A DNA stretch of 64,000 nt, from assembly GCA_018389105.1 (NCBI GenBank), contig JACATO010000982.1:30001-94000 (forward strand), given 5' to 3'. This DNA comes from Nautilus pompilius. Its lineage: Eukaryota; Mollusca; Cephalopoda; Nautilida; Nautilidae. The notes under the pieces are model-generated. The model was not told the origin of the DNA and did not search any database. It saw only the letters and a list, made by a program, of their open reading frames with translations. Positions 1 to 13,024 of this stretch are shown in pieces. Position numbers and translations under genes: made by a program. The stretch's first letter is position 1, and each line of letters opens with the position of its first letter.

Positions 1-1898
1 ATATATATATAACCAAGGGAAATAACTCTTTAAAAAAAGAAGATTTTTTTACTATTTCCTATTTTATCAGTTTTAATTTCACGAATACAATACATTAGCT
101 AAACCTTTTGTTACATTATTTTTTTTTCCATACTGACAACAACAAAAACTAATTGTAATGTCTTTAAAATAGAGTATAAAGGCCTGGCAGCAATGTAAAC
201 TATTTTACCTAAATAAACTCAACATGACAGTTAAAGTAGAACGCGCGATTTCACAGGTTAAAATAGAAATAAAAAAAAAAGTTTTTTTTCATTGAATAAA
301 TCGATCTCTGTTCACTTTTCTGAGAGTAAACAATGCATGTGTGTATGTATGTTCTTTAATTCAGTGTTTTTGAAGTGCGTTCATGACTGTTTGCAAGGGA
401 GATAAATAATGATAGTAAAAGAAAAGAAGAATAGATACAAGCTCACAGACCAGGTGTACTGTTCGGGGAACGGAAGGAGAAAGGTTAACAAAGTACCAAG
501 ATCTGAATGTTGTAAGTGACACCAGTTGTGATCGGAGCCTTAGGGGGCAGTGACAAGTAACCCGAAGATAGATGAGAGCATCCGGCTGGGAGATCAGAAG
601 GCGTCGCTGCTCGAAACACCTAGAACTGGGACTGTGCTACAACCCTTTCCTCTTGGTAGAAGGCTCGGGCTGCCTGCTGCTAAGGACCCTTTCCTCGGGA
701 TGTGCGCGTGAAGAGGGGTAATGATAATAATATTTTGTGTTTATCGTCGCGTATTAAAAACAGATAAAGGGAAATAACTCCTTAAAATTATACTTCTTAA
801 GTGCACTGAGAGAGCTTCACGGCTGTGCTGTATCCGAAATTGTGTCGATTCTTTTAGAGCGAATTGAGAAACACACGAATATTTAAACCAACGGACAGAC
901 ATGACCGATTAAAGCCGCGCTTTATAGATCATCTCCCACTTAGTGGAAGTAGCGCTTTAAATTTTAGTTATTTATAGCTACATGATTTTAGAATTCCATT
1001 CCAAAAATACTGCCAAAAAAAACAAACAACACAAAAAAAAACACGTGACTTATTTAGTTTATTTTTCTAAAAAAAAAGTGCTTAGGTTTCTCGAGTTATA
1101 CCAGCGGGAGTTCATTGTCTTTGGAGCTGTTTCTGACGCTTAGCCACCCAGTTATCTGCCCCTGATACTGCATAGCGCTGGGTGGGTGGGTTGGTGCGCG
1201 CGTGCTGTCGTTCCTAAGTTGACCTGATAAATAGTTCGGTAACCTGGCCGCGTAAGCGACGAATAACTCCGTCTGTCCTTCCCCTCCCGGCAACCGGGGC
1301 GAAGCTGCCGAGAGGGGACTGTCACGTCTTGAACTAGGTGCGCAAATCCCGGTACAGGTGAGAATGTTGATACAGATTACGGCTGCACAACGCGCGGCCG
1401 ACGGCAGAGGTGTCGCGGGCTGGAGGGACGACTCCTCCTCCTCCTCTTGTCCGGAGCTGTCAGCTTGAATTAATGAGTATATATTTACCTACGGGTTTAT
1501 ATATAGTGTGTGTCGTCCAGGTGTATTTAGCTACCGGTCCGTAACAGAGGTGTATTTTAAGTGTCTACCTGTATCCTATTCTGGTGATTTACCCAGTAAT
1601 TTCATTAAGTAGTGTGACAGACAACAACAACAACAACAACAACAGAGGCATATTTAATCCGAAGGTAAAATATAAGGTGTGTGTGTGTGTGTGGGGGGGG
1701 GGGGTACCGGAGATGCCGCGCTCTAGTGGAGGTCACCGTGAATAGGGCGCAGTGTGTACTCAGCTGGGCTGCCCATCTTCGATTTTCCGATGGCGCGGTT
1801 ACTCCAGACACCTCCTCCCTCCGACGAGACTCGTTTGTCAATTCCATTTTACTAATAAAAAAAACAAACTGACCAATAGTTAGAATGGCATCCAGGTG

Positions 1899-1936
<38 letters not shown>

Positions 1937-3616
1937 TAATATAATAATAATAATAATAGCAGGCATTTTGAGAATAGTTAAATGCACCAGGTGAATGTGA
2001 CACCCTGAATACGTTCCCAGCAGGTATGGAGTCCGTGTTTAACAGGTAGATTTACTGGACTGTTTTCAGACTTTTGGCACGTAGGATGTTGCTGAATAAT
2101 TAAAGCTGTTAGGTCTGCCGTTGGATATCCAAAAGTGGTTTCCCAGAACGATCAATGATGGCTTGAACAGTTAAAAACGACAGCCGTATCCAGTTAAATA
2201 TACTAGAGGTGGTAAGTATAAGTGTCAGTACAGGTTTATATTAGAAAAAAAAATAAATTAGATTTGTGTAAAATAGATTAAAAATGAAATTGATTGCTGT
2301 TTCTTTAGCATTGTGGAAGCCCTGAGCCATAATGGTTACCAGTCTACTTTAGCAACTAATCTAATAATCATATACACCTGCCGGTTTAAATAAAACCATT
2401 CTACATTATAACCAGATTTTAGATAAGTTAATAATAAAAGGTAATATTTTTTGGTTTCCATCTAACAACCAAACCATTGTTGTGACTTTAGAGCTTGGGT
2501 GTTTTTACATTAAATTTATAACGCTTTTCAGTTACTAAATTTGTTTTAATTGCTAATTTTACATAATAAACTCTTTTTTTGTAACAGTGCAAAATAAAAA
2601 CTATTACATAATCAAAGTTCGCATTGTCATGTGATAATGATCTTTTGACAGCTTTGCTATAAGGACAAAGCATTAATCAGAAAATGTCCAAAACACCATC
2701 ATCATCATCATCATCTTCTGAGATTAGATAGACAAATTCATGGAAAAGCAAAACAAATTTGTTAAAAGATTTATTTCCATTTCAGTTAAATGCTACAAAG
2801 TTATCGTGGGAGATCTTGCTTAAAAATAATAGCAGCAGCAGCAGATTGTTTGACCTCTAACAGAATAAAGATAGAGCCTTGTGTGGAATTAAGATGGTTG
2901 ACATACAAATGCCGTCATTACTGTTATTTTATTTTGCTTGCCAGAGTTATTTCAACTTTGCTCCTGGCTGAGCTGGTCGTTTTCCATCAATAGGATGTAC
3001 GAACCTTTTCATCAAACACTGATAATATCACAGAAATGCCTGTGACAAAGGAGAGACTTCTATTTTTTTATATCTTAAAATACCTGGAATGTTCTTGGTT
3101 TTAGGAAAAGCCAGTAGCAGGAATGAAACTGGAATGAACATATTTTGGCATCAGTAAGGAAATAATATTAACTTTCGGGTAGTCTTATCTTTTAGTTTAC
3201 TTTCTCCTGTGGCGAAGGCCCAAGAAGTCAGTCTTCAAAAAATGAGTCCTGCATGTTTAAAAATCTGTTTATTTTAAAATACAATAAATATATATATATA
3301 TATATTGTGGGAATTAAAACAAAGATCTCTAGAATGCATACTACTAGTGCTCTAGATTTAATAGAAGATTTACAATATATATATATATATATATTTAAAA
3401 AAATATCTTGCAGTAATTTCTCCTTTAAAGAAATTTATGCTTGAGCTAAATTAAAAAAAAAAAAGAAAGGTTATAATGAAGTTTTTGTGAATAATATTAT
3501 GTTATAAAAACGTTTCTTAATTGATTATTTGACAAGATTATCATTAATGTACAGTGGGTGGGGCAACTCTAGGGGCTGCCAGCAACAGACCACCCCTGCC
3601 AACGAATGAAGAATGG
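1..3616. other. Gene-free left flank with simple repeats and a CpG-rich patch
   Basis: No supported exon was found. The stretch holds TA runs (1-11, 3289-3306, 3375-3392), a long AAT/TAA microsatellite near 1898-1966, a GT/poly-G tract near 1677-1704, and a patch rich in CpG and short C/G runs at about 1080-1460 that could be a promoter or first-exon region of a gene I cannot identify. The part near 3616 is expected to include the 3' UTR of the minus-strand LHFPL gene; an AATAAA on the minus strand occurs near 3266-3275. Confidence 0.5.
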
Positions 3617-6600
3617 CTACAGTTGGTAGTTGTCTGCTGCGGGCCTGGAGCTGATCTGGGAACGCTTGTCTGAGCGATGGGAGTATTCTGAGAATCGGTC
3701 GTCAGACACCATCAGATGGGAAGGAAGGTGAGATCGCTTTGACATTGTGTCGGCCACTGAAAATTCGTTCACATCTGAAAACATAAGTAAGTTTGCGTTA
3801 AACAAAAACAAACAACTAAAGACTGGGCCAAGTCTTTTTTAACATTTCCTAGGTGGGATAAGCCTACGCTCCCAATCTGAAATAAACCACACAGTCCCCA
3901 TTAAGGTCAAAACCTAAGACCGCATTTGAAAATGGGACCAGTTAAACGAAACCCTGTGTGTGCATTTCACCAACTGCAGTTGTCTCCTGCCCTGTCCAGA
4001 ACACTGGCCAGATGGGGAGGCGTACGTGTTGGCAGGCCGGCTTGAAAGCACCCAATGTCCTCTGAACCTCAGCCAAACTAACAAGAGTCTGCCCGGAGCT
4101 GCTCTTTGTTTTCCAGGTGAGAGGCGGCTGCTGTGCCCAACATGGCAGCAGCCTGGTGAAGAAGAGTGAGAAGCAGTACACGCCAAACTGAGCCTGTCCT
4201 CAGCATGATTCAAACTTTGAGCTCTCAACTATAGCAGCCTACCACTAGACCGCCATGCTATCCCCTAATCACACTTGACACTCACAGCCAAATCACATTT
4301 ACACACACAACCCTGTTAATTCCTAGGTTCATGAATTACTCTCACAATCCAGGTGGTGGTCTTATGTATTTTTAGATACGTTTTTTTAAAGCAATACACT
4401 GTCAGTTTTGCAAAATAATCTTTTTCATATGCCGCCATGTTAAAAAGGGAAAAAATTTCTATTGAATGCAAATAACGGATATCATGACTGTGCTGTAGAA
4501 ATCATCATATTGCCTGGCTCTTCCAACACAGGGCCACAAGGGCTCAGACCTGAACTGTCAACATCAGTTTCATTAGGAAAGTGTAAATTTAAAACGATCA
4601 TTTTCCTGGAAAAGTTGTCGGTTAGTTTGTCTGTCCTGGAGGGAATTTTGATTGCTACTCACACTTCGGATGTTTGCCGTAGATCTCTGGAAGGAGCTTG
4701 GCTTGTTTGTGGGCCAGCACGAATGCCAGCACTGCCAGAATGATTGCGTCGAAGATGAGGATTATAGCCAGGATGTACGCCCATCGAATTCCACAGTGAT
4801 CCATTTTGAACTTGTCGGCATTTTGTCCGCAAATCCTGCGGACCTCGTCTTGGTCCCAACCATTAGCATAAACAACACAGGCCAGAAACATGAACAAGGC
4901 TGGAAAAATAAATTTAGAAAAACATATTTTAAGGAAGATAAACTACAGTAAATGGAGTATTTGTTTCATGAAAAAACTCTTGATTACATAATATTTTCGA
5001 GGGGTTTCCAAAAGTTTTCGATTGAAATTAATCCCTGAAACAAACAACAAAAACAAATTAATGCAGCTGTTGAGTCAAAGAGAAACCATCACCCAGCACT
5101 GTTGATTATACAACTGAGCATGAATCCAACATTGGTAAGCAACAATTTGAGATCCTTTTAAATATATAATACTACTGAAATAGAAACAGGGGTGGTACTG
5201 ATAAACACAAATGGAAACAGTGCCAATTATAATGGGATTTTAAACACAGGGGACACAGATTTTCAACCATCGATTCTTGGTGGGTGGTGGACCATTTGGC
5301 AAACATTTTGGAGAGACTGACTTTTAAGTTATGTGTAGTTCATACTTTGATGACTCCCAATTTACTGAAATTGCTTGTGTAATGATAACATTGCAAATAA
5401 TAAATTTAAAAAATAGTCATGCTTGTCCTTTTTTGATTTCCTGAGAGAGATGATGTCAGTACACCCACACAGAGAGAGAGAGAGAGAGATGACATCAGTA
5501 CAAGGAGATGACATGAGTACACACAGCGAGAGAGATGACATCAGTACAGGGAGAGATGACATGAGTACACACAGAGAGAGATGACATCAGTACAGGGAGA
5601 GAGAGAGATGACATCAGTACACACAGAGAGATGCACAGAGAGAGAGAGAGAGAGATGACATCAGTACAAGGAGAGATGACATCAGTACACACACAGAGAG
5701 AGAGAGAGAGAATGACATCAGTACAGGGAGAGAGAGACTCTCTCTGACTGACTGTTTGGCAGCATCAAATAAATTAGTTAAAAATATCTCACAATGTACT
5801 CAATACAGCATTTTGGTTTCATAATATCAGAACTCGATAAATAGGGCAAATGGATCTACTGCACAGAACAATTGCAAAGAAAATGCCAGGCGTTCTTTTA
5901 TTAAAACCTTTGGTTAGACTTCATTTAGAGCATACTGTTCAGGCTTGATGTCTTTGATCTTGTTAACAATGTCAACAGTCAGGAAGTAGGTGCAAAGGTA
6001 TTTCATCTGAAAACAGTTTGGAGAATTAAAACATCTTAGTTATCGTAACTAATTAGAAACAATTAACTTTCTAGTCCTGCATTTTTGAAAAAGGTTAGAA
6101 GCAGTTAGAAGTGTCAACTTTTTGTTTTGTTTTTTCTATTTCAGGCTGTAGGGTTACGGGGGGTGATAGCTAAAAGGTTTATAAATCAGAACACTAGAAA
6201 AGCTTTACAGCAACTAAGCTGGCCAAAATTCATAGCTTCATAACTTCTAAGCAACACATTTCAGCCATACTGCTTGCTTTTAAAATATACTGAGTGACCA
6301 GATATGTGTGTGTGTGTGTGATTATTTGATGAAAACAGCATATGGTAAGTAGCTACAGAATCAGCAAGAACCTTGATAAGAGCATGGGACCAGTAGCCAA
6401 AGTTAGTAATAAGCTTCCAGTGTTTTAAACAGGTGAAAATGTGCTTTTGGCTAGTGCTAAACTAAATGTATGTTGTACGCAGGTGAGAAACCCTGTGACT
6501 GCTTTTGAATGGATTTTTGGCAAGCACTGCCATTACAAGACTGACTTGGGGCAGCCTTGATCCACATACTGTTGAATGCAGCTGCTGCAATGAGAAATGA

Positions 6601-9600
6601 GCCAGACTTCAGTCTTTGTCTTCCTAAAGTAGTTTTTCAATTGATGCGCACAGATTCAACAGACTTGATGAGTGACATAACGCAGCATGTAAACACAAAT
6701 CTACATATGCCAGGAAATTCTAATTATACTCTTTACAAAAATAATCGCCAATAAACACAATACAGCTTTCAGATTATAAAACATTAATGAACACTACCTT
6801 TTAGCAAAAATATTAGTAATAACATTTAATTTATGTAATAAATTTTGAAAAAAAAAAGTAAAATTAAATATGACTACAAAGTTCATTTGATCTTCATACT
6901 CATCCAAAATATAGGATGGCAGGCAGCCATTTTGAACAATTTCTGAACAGCAGCAACAAGGATAATTCTGTACAGAAAATGGTTCTAGAAAATAAAGTGT
7001 ATTTAAAAAAAATGTTGGAGATTTGAAAATTAATGTTTCAAACTCAAAAGTTGGATGTACAGAAGTTTAGTTGTGTCTAATAAGTAAGTAATTTTCTTGG
7101 ATGTGGTAGTGGTTGGGGTTTAGATATGTGGGCTTATAAGTGTAATGAAGCTATTTAAGGCCATCTTATACTCAGCACCCAATTCAACTAAACCAGATGT
7201 TTCATGAACTTGAGAAAAGTATCATTTCAGGCTATCACTTAAAACTATTAAACTCCAACTTTCTTCTTTTTTTTTTGCTTTCATCTATTGCATTTTTGGG
7301 ATGATTAACTTTCTGTCACAACTTATCAGCACCCAGCTAATAAAAGGATACAGGTGCCTTTGTTGTTTAGTTGTTGTTGTTTTGTTTTTTTTTACTATCC
7401 AAAGCAATCCCTCCAGATGCTAAGGCAATAGGTGTTGTTATTATTCACACCTGTGGTAGACATGTGCTGATGTATTAATTTAAAAAAAACAAAGATAAAC
7501 GTTTTATACTCTATGCACCATACACCAAGTAATAATACATCTGTGTCTCTGCATCTTTTCCCTTTAATAATCTGTTTTGTATTATTTAGACACATTTCCA
7601 ATTAAAAGGAACACTGAAGTCTGGTACGTACTGACTTAATTTACTTCATGACCAAAAATCTACCCAGCGCATTAGTTTCTAGATGACTCGGCAGCTCTTC
7701 CATCAACAGCCTCATACGCACAGCTGTGCATAGCATTTGGTCTGTCATAGCTGAATTCTGTGACAACAACTGAGGTTTTCACCGGTCTTCAGAAAATGAA
7801 TTAAGCAGGAATTCCCTCCACGCACACACCACAGCTTGCACCCAAGTGGATTAAAACAGTAACTGCTACGCACAAAGCAGGTTTACCCTCGTTGAATACC
7901 GAGTAGAAGTCCACATGGCGTCAGACATGGATCGCCCGAGAGGGTTTAGACAACCCAATGTTCTGAGGGTTCACCTGGTGAAATCATCCTGCTGTTCAAA
8001 CAATGACAACAAAAGGTTTCTACATTTTCCACACTTTCATGGGAATCAGTGTTTCCTTTAAAGTTTAATTAGTATTGCAAAAAAAAAAAAAAAGAAAATT
8101 CATATTTGCCGTAGTTAAAAAGCACATTTCCGCCTTTCCGTGTACAAACAGTCCACTCCCTCAGTATCTTTACTTCTCAGCACTATAAGCTAAGTGCTGA
8201 AAACACCTGGGTATAAAAAAATTAAAATGAATGGCATACTCAGGTTTGTTGGAGCCTACAGTTCTATCTCCAGAAATGGCCAAAAAATTTTATTATTATA
8301 AGCAGTAATACAAATGGGTATATTATCCAGTATATGTAAAAAAAAAAGAGAAGAATTAACTTAAATTTAATATACAGGTGAGAGCCACCTCATCTGTTTA
8401 TACCACGGCAAGCCTCCATCCACACACACATTTTACAAAGAGAACTGGAAACAGCATCCAACCAAACAATTTGTATGTACTAGAGTATCAGACGGGTGGG
8501 AGAATCTCCATTAACCCTTGCGCTACTATGGTGAATGACTGCTGAGTTACCTGCACTGGTAGCCACTTATGAAATACAATTACAGCAGTTGGACTCAGTC
8601 AAGTCTACATTTTTCCGAGGAAAATCAAACAGATAATAGGTTTCAGTAGAGTGAACATCCAAGCTGGTAGTGACATGCGCTTATTTGTCTCCCCTTTTAT
8701 GTGTATTTTGGGAATTAATTTATGTAATCAAAAAGCTCTACATTAAAATCAATGTACTTTTTTTTTTTGAAGAATAAGTTATTTACATGTGACTTCAGAG
8801 TGAAAATTTGTGGGATTAACCAAGCAAACTGTCAGCATCCTCTTTTTTTTTCCTATGATAATTTTTTTTATTAGACAACATATACAGGGTTATCACCCCT
8901 GGTGACCTTAGTAGGGAAGGATTACAGCAGATTATTCGTGGAAAAACGTTCTCTCTTTATAATTGATTATCATTTAGTAAGATAATTGTCAAGTGGCTCC
9001 ACTATAACCCCATATATCTATTAAGTTTTAAAATTAAAAAAAAAACAGTAATGAACAGCAAAACTAATTCTTATTTCTGAAAATGTAAACATTACTGAAG
9101 AGGTGTTAAATTATTCCTAGGTGCTGTTAATTGTTCTGTTTGCAGCAACTGTGTTTAACAAAAGATCTGCTACCAGGTGTTACTTTGTTAGGGCGTAGCA
9201 CAGGTAGTATTTATTATTAGCCTCCTATTTTATCTTTCTAGCCTTGGAAAAAGAGCACTGATATAAGGGCATGTTTATGTATAATTCATAATATAACATT
9301 ATTGATGGAATATACCGGAGAATGAACCAAAACGGGGCAATTTTTGTTTTAAAATCAGACTGAATTAATGCCAGGAACAGGTATAGCAATAACCTAAGAC
9401 ATCCATAGGTTTGCGTACTGATTATCCAGCCAGACTCATGCTAACAGTCAGGAGTTGTTGTTGTTTTACAAACATTCTGACTGGATAAACTTATAAATAT
9501 GTCAACAAAACCCAGGAGGAGTGTAATCTTGGAGTTCTTCCTCTACAATTACCTCAGTGAACATTATACGGCCAAGGGAGGCAGGATTAAATTCCAGAAT

Positions 9601-11308
9601 AATCTGTTTCATTGTCCAAATGCTTAAGCTTTATTCCCTCATCCGCTGCTTGTTCTGTATATTGAAGTTAAGATTTATCTCATTGTGTCTACCTGTCTGT
9701 CCACCGTGGTCAGTCGGCCTGTTATTTTTCTTAGTAGGAGCCATTGGCCGGCCCATGCTTAAAATGGATGTAAATCTTAAGCAGCTTTAAAAACCTGGAT
9801 TTTTTTAGGATTATCAGTGATGTAAAGACTTGCAGGTGTCTTTCCAAAAGGAGAGGTAATTACGCTGGAATAAGCAGACCAGTTTTGGTGACATCTACAC
9901 TGCTCACTCACCTGGCCAGAACCATTGTCTGCACCTGAGAACAGAACTGAGTGTTGTTTTCCTTCCTTTTAGTTGGTTGCGTTTACCTGGTCTCAACACA
10001 TGTGTAGCACATATTTGTGTGAAAGAAAAAAGAAAGCAAAACACACAGCACAGTTTACTCAGGAACTTCTTTAATATAAGGGTTCAGTGCAAAATAAATG
10101 ATGTGTTAATGGAAACTTCCAGCACCTCTTTTAACACAAAATGTTGACTCTCGACAATTACTGGTCAGGGTAGGTCATTACTGATATCACACCAGAGTAA
10201 AATACAAATTAAAATCTCAAATCACATGATTGAGCATAAGAGCATCTCCCCTCGGTATGGGCGTACATCTTCATCTGGTCTTCTACCTGGATGGGATGAG
10301 TACCACTGTGGGAAGTTTACCTAGACAGAGTGAGTTAGTGAACACAGATAACCATTCCCACTCCAGAGGGCGGCACACACGCTCAGACAACACTGACTGG
10401 TATACACAGTTTTAGAAAGAAAGCAAGATCCACACAAACAGATGTTTGAGGCAGTTTTTGGATTGCATTTACCATCCAAGCGTAAACTGTTGCGCTCTGG
10501 GTGTCTTAAAAAGAACTGTCTTTTACTGCAACAGATCGTTAACAAGAGCACCTTTTGCATCATGGAGAAAATAACCAAAAACCGAACCTAGCCACGAGGT
10601 CCCGAATAGCTGAGGCACCAGGAGGGGTGGTGTCACGGCTCTCTCTCTCTCTCTCCCCCCCCCCACCTGCTCTTGCCAGGTTTTGGTCTGCTGAGAATTT
10701 CTCATTTGTTGAGTTTGAAACTTCTGTTGCCGCATGATTATCAGTTTTCCTGTTTTGACCGCAGACAGAAGCGGGCAGGTATGTGTAGGCTAAACAGTAT
10801 TTGTAACAGAAAGATTCTTTTAATTTAAAAAAAAAACAAACAAACAAACAGACCACAGACAGACATAAATTATGGCGGACTGCGATGCTTGCTTACCTGA
10901 CATGGTCTGCATCCAGGCACAGATCTTCAGGACGGTGGCGGTGTTAAGGAAGAAGAAAAGCAGGAGGCAGAGGGTACAGATGAGGAAGATGAGGGCCGAC
11001 AAGCCGACGAAGAACGCCGCGGCGCGGAACGAGTCGTTGAGTATGGTACTGAAGTCGGTGAAGCTTCCCTGACAGGTGTAGTCGGCGCCGAACTGCGCGC
11101 GCTCGCAGTGCTGGTAGAGGCCGAAGAATCCCACCTCTGGGCTGTCGACGGTGTCGCCGATCCACTGGGGCTGGATGAAGACGACGATGTTGAGCAGGGC
11201 GTAGCAGACGGTGAAGATGCCCCAGAGCACGGCCACGGCCCGCGAGTTGCGGACGTAGTTCGTGTGGTAGACCCGCGTCACGTCGCTGTGGTACTGCACC
11301 TCGTCCAT
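3617..11308 (-). CDS. LHFPL3/4-like: LHFPL tetraspan family protein, LHFPL3/LHFPL4-like (three coding exons)
   Basis: Four-span membrane protein of the LHFPL family. Vertebrate members act as auxiliary subunits: LHFPL4 clusters GABA-A receptors and LHFPL5 serves the hair-cell mechanotransduction channel. Coding exons on the minus strand are 11308-10897, 4899-4663 and 3774-3617, with introns in phase 1 (TCAG|GTAAGC) and phase 1 (AAGT|GTGAGT). They join to 807 nt, 268 residues. The ATG at 11308 is chosen; the open frame extends upstream only to a non-ATG codon. Helices lie at about residues 24-46 (ending in FIQPQWIGD), 96-120, 126-149 and 180-202. Loop 1 holds two cysteines (HCER and TCQG) before SFTDFSTI, and loop 2 holds ICGQ and HCGIRWAY. 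The block FLNTATVLKICAWMQ is very close to vertebrate LHFPL3/4. The cytoplasmic tail ends in EYSHRS...NYQL. Family assignment is firm; which vertebrate paralogue it equals is not. Confidence 0.94.
3945..4262 (-). repeat. SINE-like fragment (tRNA-related head) in LHFPL intron 2
   Basis: Read on the minus strand from 4262, the sequence begins with a tRNA-like head: an A-box-like AGTGGTAGGCTGC and a B-box-like GTTTGAATCATG about 30 bases later. A body with CTTCTTCACCAGGCTG follows. Related bodies (CTTCACCAGCC) and heads occur at 34010-34210 and 63190-63350. No translated ORF here makes sense, so this is treated as a short interspersed element. Confidence 0.5.
5443..5740. repeat. Degenerate minisatellite of GAGA tracts alternating with GATGACATCAGTAC
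   Basis: About ten copies of GATGACATCAGTAC (variants TGATGTCAG and TGACATGAG) are spaced by GA dinucleotide runs. The downstream linkers tend to alternate between ACACAG and AGGGAG, which suggests a higher-order dimeric unit. ORFs read through it are low-complexity and not genes. It lies in the large intron of the LHFPL gene. Confidence 0.9.
5914..6006 (-). other. Possible orphan terminal exon, 31 codons (product not recognised)
   Basis: Minus strand: a good acceptor (pyrimidine-rich, ending TTTTCAG at 6007-6013) is followed by 30 open codons starting ATGAAATACCTTTGCACC, a TAA stop at 5914-5916, and AATAAA only about 11 bases further on. The translation begins MKYLCTYFLTVDIVNKI and ends with QYALNEV; I do not recognise it. 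Reading phase does not join the LHFPL exons, so it could be an alternative end, a nested gene, a retrocopy fragment or chance. Confidence 0.3.
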
Positions 11309-12900
11309 CTCTCGGCGGTTGGGGGGAGGGGAGGGAGGAGGAGAACGGAAATCCACACGCCTTCGAAACGAAGACAGAGAGAGGTTCGACGGATCTTTTA
11401 CGGTCTCAGTAGCTGTGGGGGTAAAACTTCCCAGGAATCAATCAGGTCTTATTACAGCGATCGCACCTGCACGTCCGGTACCCACAGAGTCTCGGCGGTC
11501 GATTCGGGTGACGCGCAGGAAAGAGACGTTTGCCAGTACAGAAACCCGCTCGACAGGTTCCAAACCAGGTATGTGCGTCACGAGAGGGAGGCTCGGCCAC
11601 CGATGACAGGTATTCCGTCCTGGCGCACCGCCCGCCATTCACAGGTAGGAGGTGGAACTTGCGCACTCCCCGTTTGTTTGCAGTGGGCCGGTCGGTGATT
11701 GCCGAAGGCAGGACGCGGATCCCGTTGGCGGCGGTTTCATGAGAGAGAGAGAGAGAGGAGGGATTTAAACTGATTAATAGGATGCGACTGGTGGGATGAA
11801 AATTGCCGAATCTCCGTAACGTTTTGGATGCTGGCGACAGGGACTCCAGGCTCGCCGCTGGTACTGTCGCGCGCACATCATGATACCGATTTAAGGTGAG
11901 TCGGCCAAGGGAAGCGCTGGATGGAGATGGTGGGAGAGCAAAAGCTACACCGCAGAGAATCCCCCCCCCCCTGGCAGTTGCAGGGTTATATAAATATTTA
12001 GTTAGTTTTGAATGCAGAGGTCAGAAGTTCGAGGAACCTTCTAGTAGTAATATTGGCGAGTTTAATTAAAAAGCGGGGTTTGTTTCTGATAAATAAAAGT
12101 AACGATACAAGCTTGAGATGGCGATCTCCGACCCCAGTGTCCCATCAGCAGCTGTCGTAGTCTGCTAACAACCCTATCCCCGCGGATGCCCTCTGCACGA
12201 AGACGGGGTCGATCTCTCCCAGGACGTCAGTGATGCACCCATCGACGGATCGAGCACCTGCTCCCCTCTCTCTCTCTCTGCGAACGGCCGGTTCGCTTCG
12301 TGCCTGCGCCGTCGGGTACAGCGAACCGGCGACAATTATCCAACCGGTGAGGCTCCTTTTCTTATCTAAGCGCATCCACTCTCCGGCGGAATGATGCAGG
12401 ACCTCCAGGGCTTCTTTTTCTTTAAAGTTCTCGGCAGAACGGTCCGGAACCATCCTCTTCTCGGTGACGTCACACCGCCTCCCCCCCCCGTTGCCTCCAT
12501 AGCGACGGTGGCGCCAGTCGCGTAAGGTGCTTGTTAACACGAACCACTCGAGAGGGCGAGCTGTTTGTCGCGCAAGACCTCACTCGAACAGGTGGGGCTT
12601 CTTCCTTTCCTTTTCGGGGTGTCGACTTATTCCCGGCGCTTCCGTCCACAGGTATCGTGAACTGCATCCCCACCCGAGTCCATTGGTTTGTTTCCTCCTT
12701 CAAATTAGACGAACGTGTCAGGCAGGGTCCTCGGCTAGACGATATGCTGCGATTGGGATTTACGGAAGGAATCAGGGGTTTCGAGCCGGATTGGATAAGA
12801 TGACACACGAATTTCTTTTGTCGCGAGTAAGAGACGACGACCGACCGAGCCAACATAAAGGGTTAATTCTAGATGATTTTAGTTACGTCTCACATTACTC
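11000..12900. promoter_or_regulatory. CpG-rich region over and upstream of LHFPL exon 1
   Basis: From inside coding exon 1 to about 1.6 kb upstream, base composition is clearly more GC- and CpG-rich than the AT-rich surroundings (many GCG, CGG and TCG steps, plus CCCCCC runs at 11961-11970 and 12480-12489). Long open frames in all directions here are what high GC predicts and none resembles a protein. This is the likely promoter and 5' UTR of the minus-strand LHFPL gene; the start site cannot be placed. A GA run lies at 11740-11757. Confidence 0.5.
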
Positions 12901-13024
12901 AAGTCGCCATCCACGAGGACGGTTTGTCCCTAACCACCGACAAACCAAGAACTATTGCTTTAAGCCCCAGAAAGTATTAGCCATTCGGTGTAAAGGGCAA
13001 GCTGTTGATAACCCAAGAATTTGA

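Larger units (their letters stand above)
4900..10896. other. Large intron 1 of the LHFPL3/4-like gene
   Basis: A 5,997-bp intron on the minus strand (phase 1). It holds the GAGA/TGACATCA minisatellite (5443-5740), a possible orphan exon (5914-6006), a short TG run (6306-6320), poly-A/T tracts and a TC/C tract (10637-10664). No transposase relics were seen. The segment 7620-8030 is less AT-rich than its surroundings but has no convincing open frame. Confidence 0.7.

Noticed and set aside
1605..2003. 132-codon open frame with Y, L and V runs
   Set aside because: Produced by TAA and GT microsatellites.
5362..5692. Open frames rich in MSSLSLC and TDVIS repeats
   Set aside because: Translation of the GAGA/TGACATCA minisatellite, not a gene.
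11309..11356. 16-codon upstream extension of the LHFPL3/4-like protein
   Set aside because: Its first codon is GTG, and the ATG at 11308 gives an N-terminus of normal family length.
11108..11698. Long plus-strand open frame (196 codons) over LHFPL exon 1
   Set aside because: It is the antisense shadow of the LHFPL exon and GC-rich promoter; composition explains the open frame.
12470..13024. Overlapping long open frames on both strands
   Set aside because: They lie in the CpG-rich promoter flank, resemble no protein and have no splice or codon signal.
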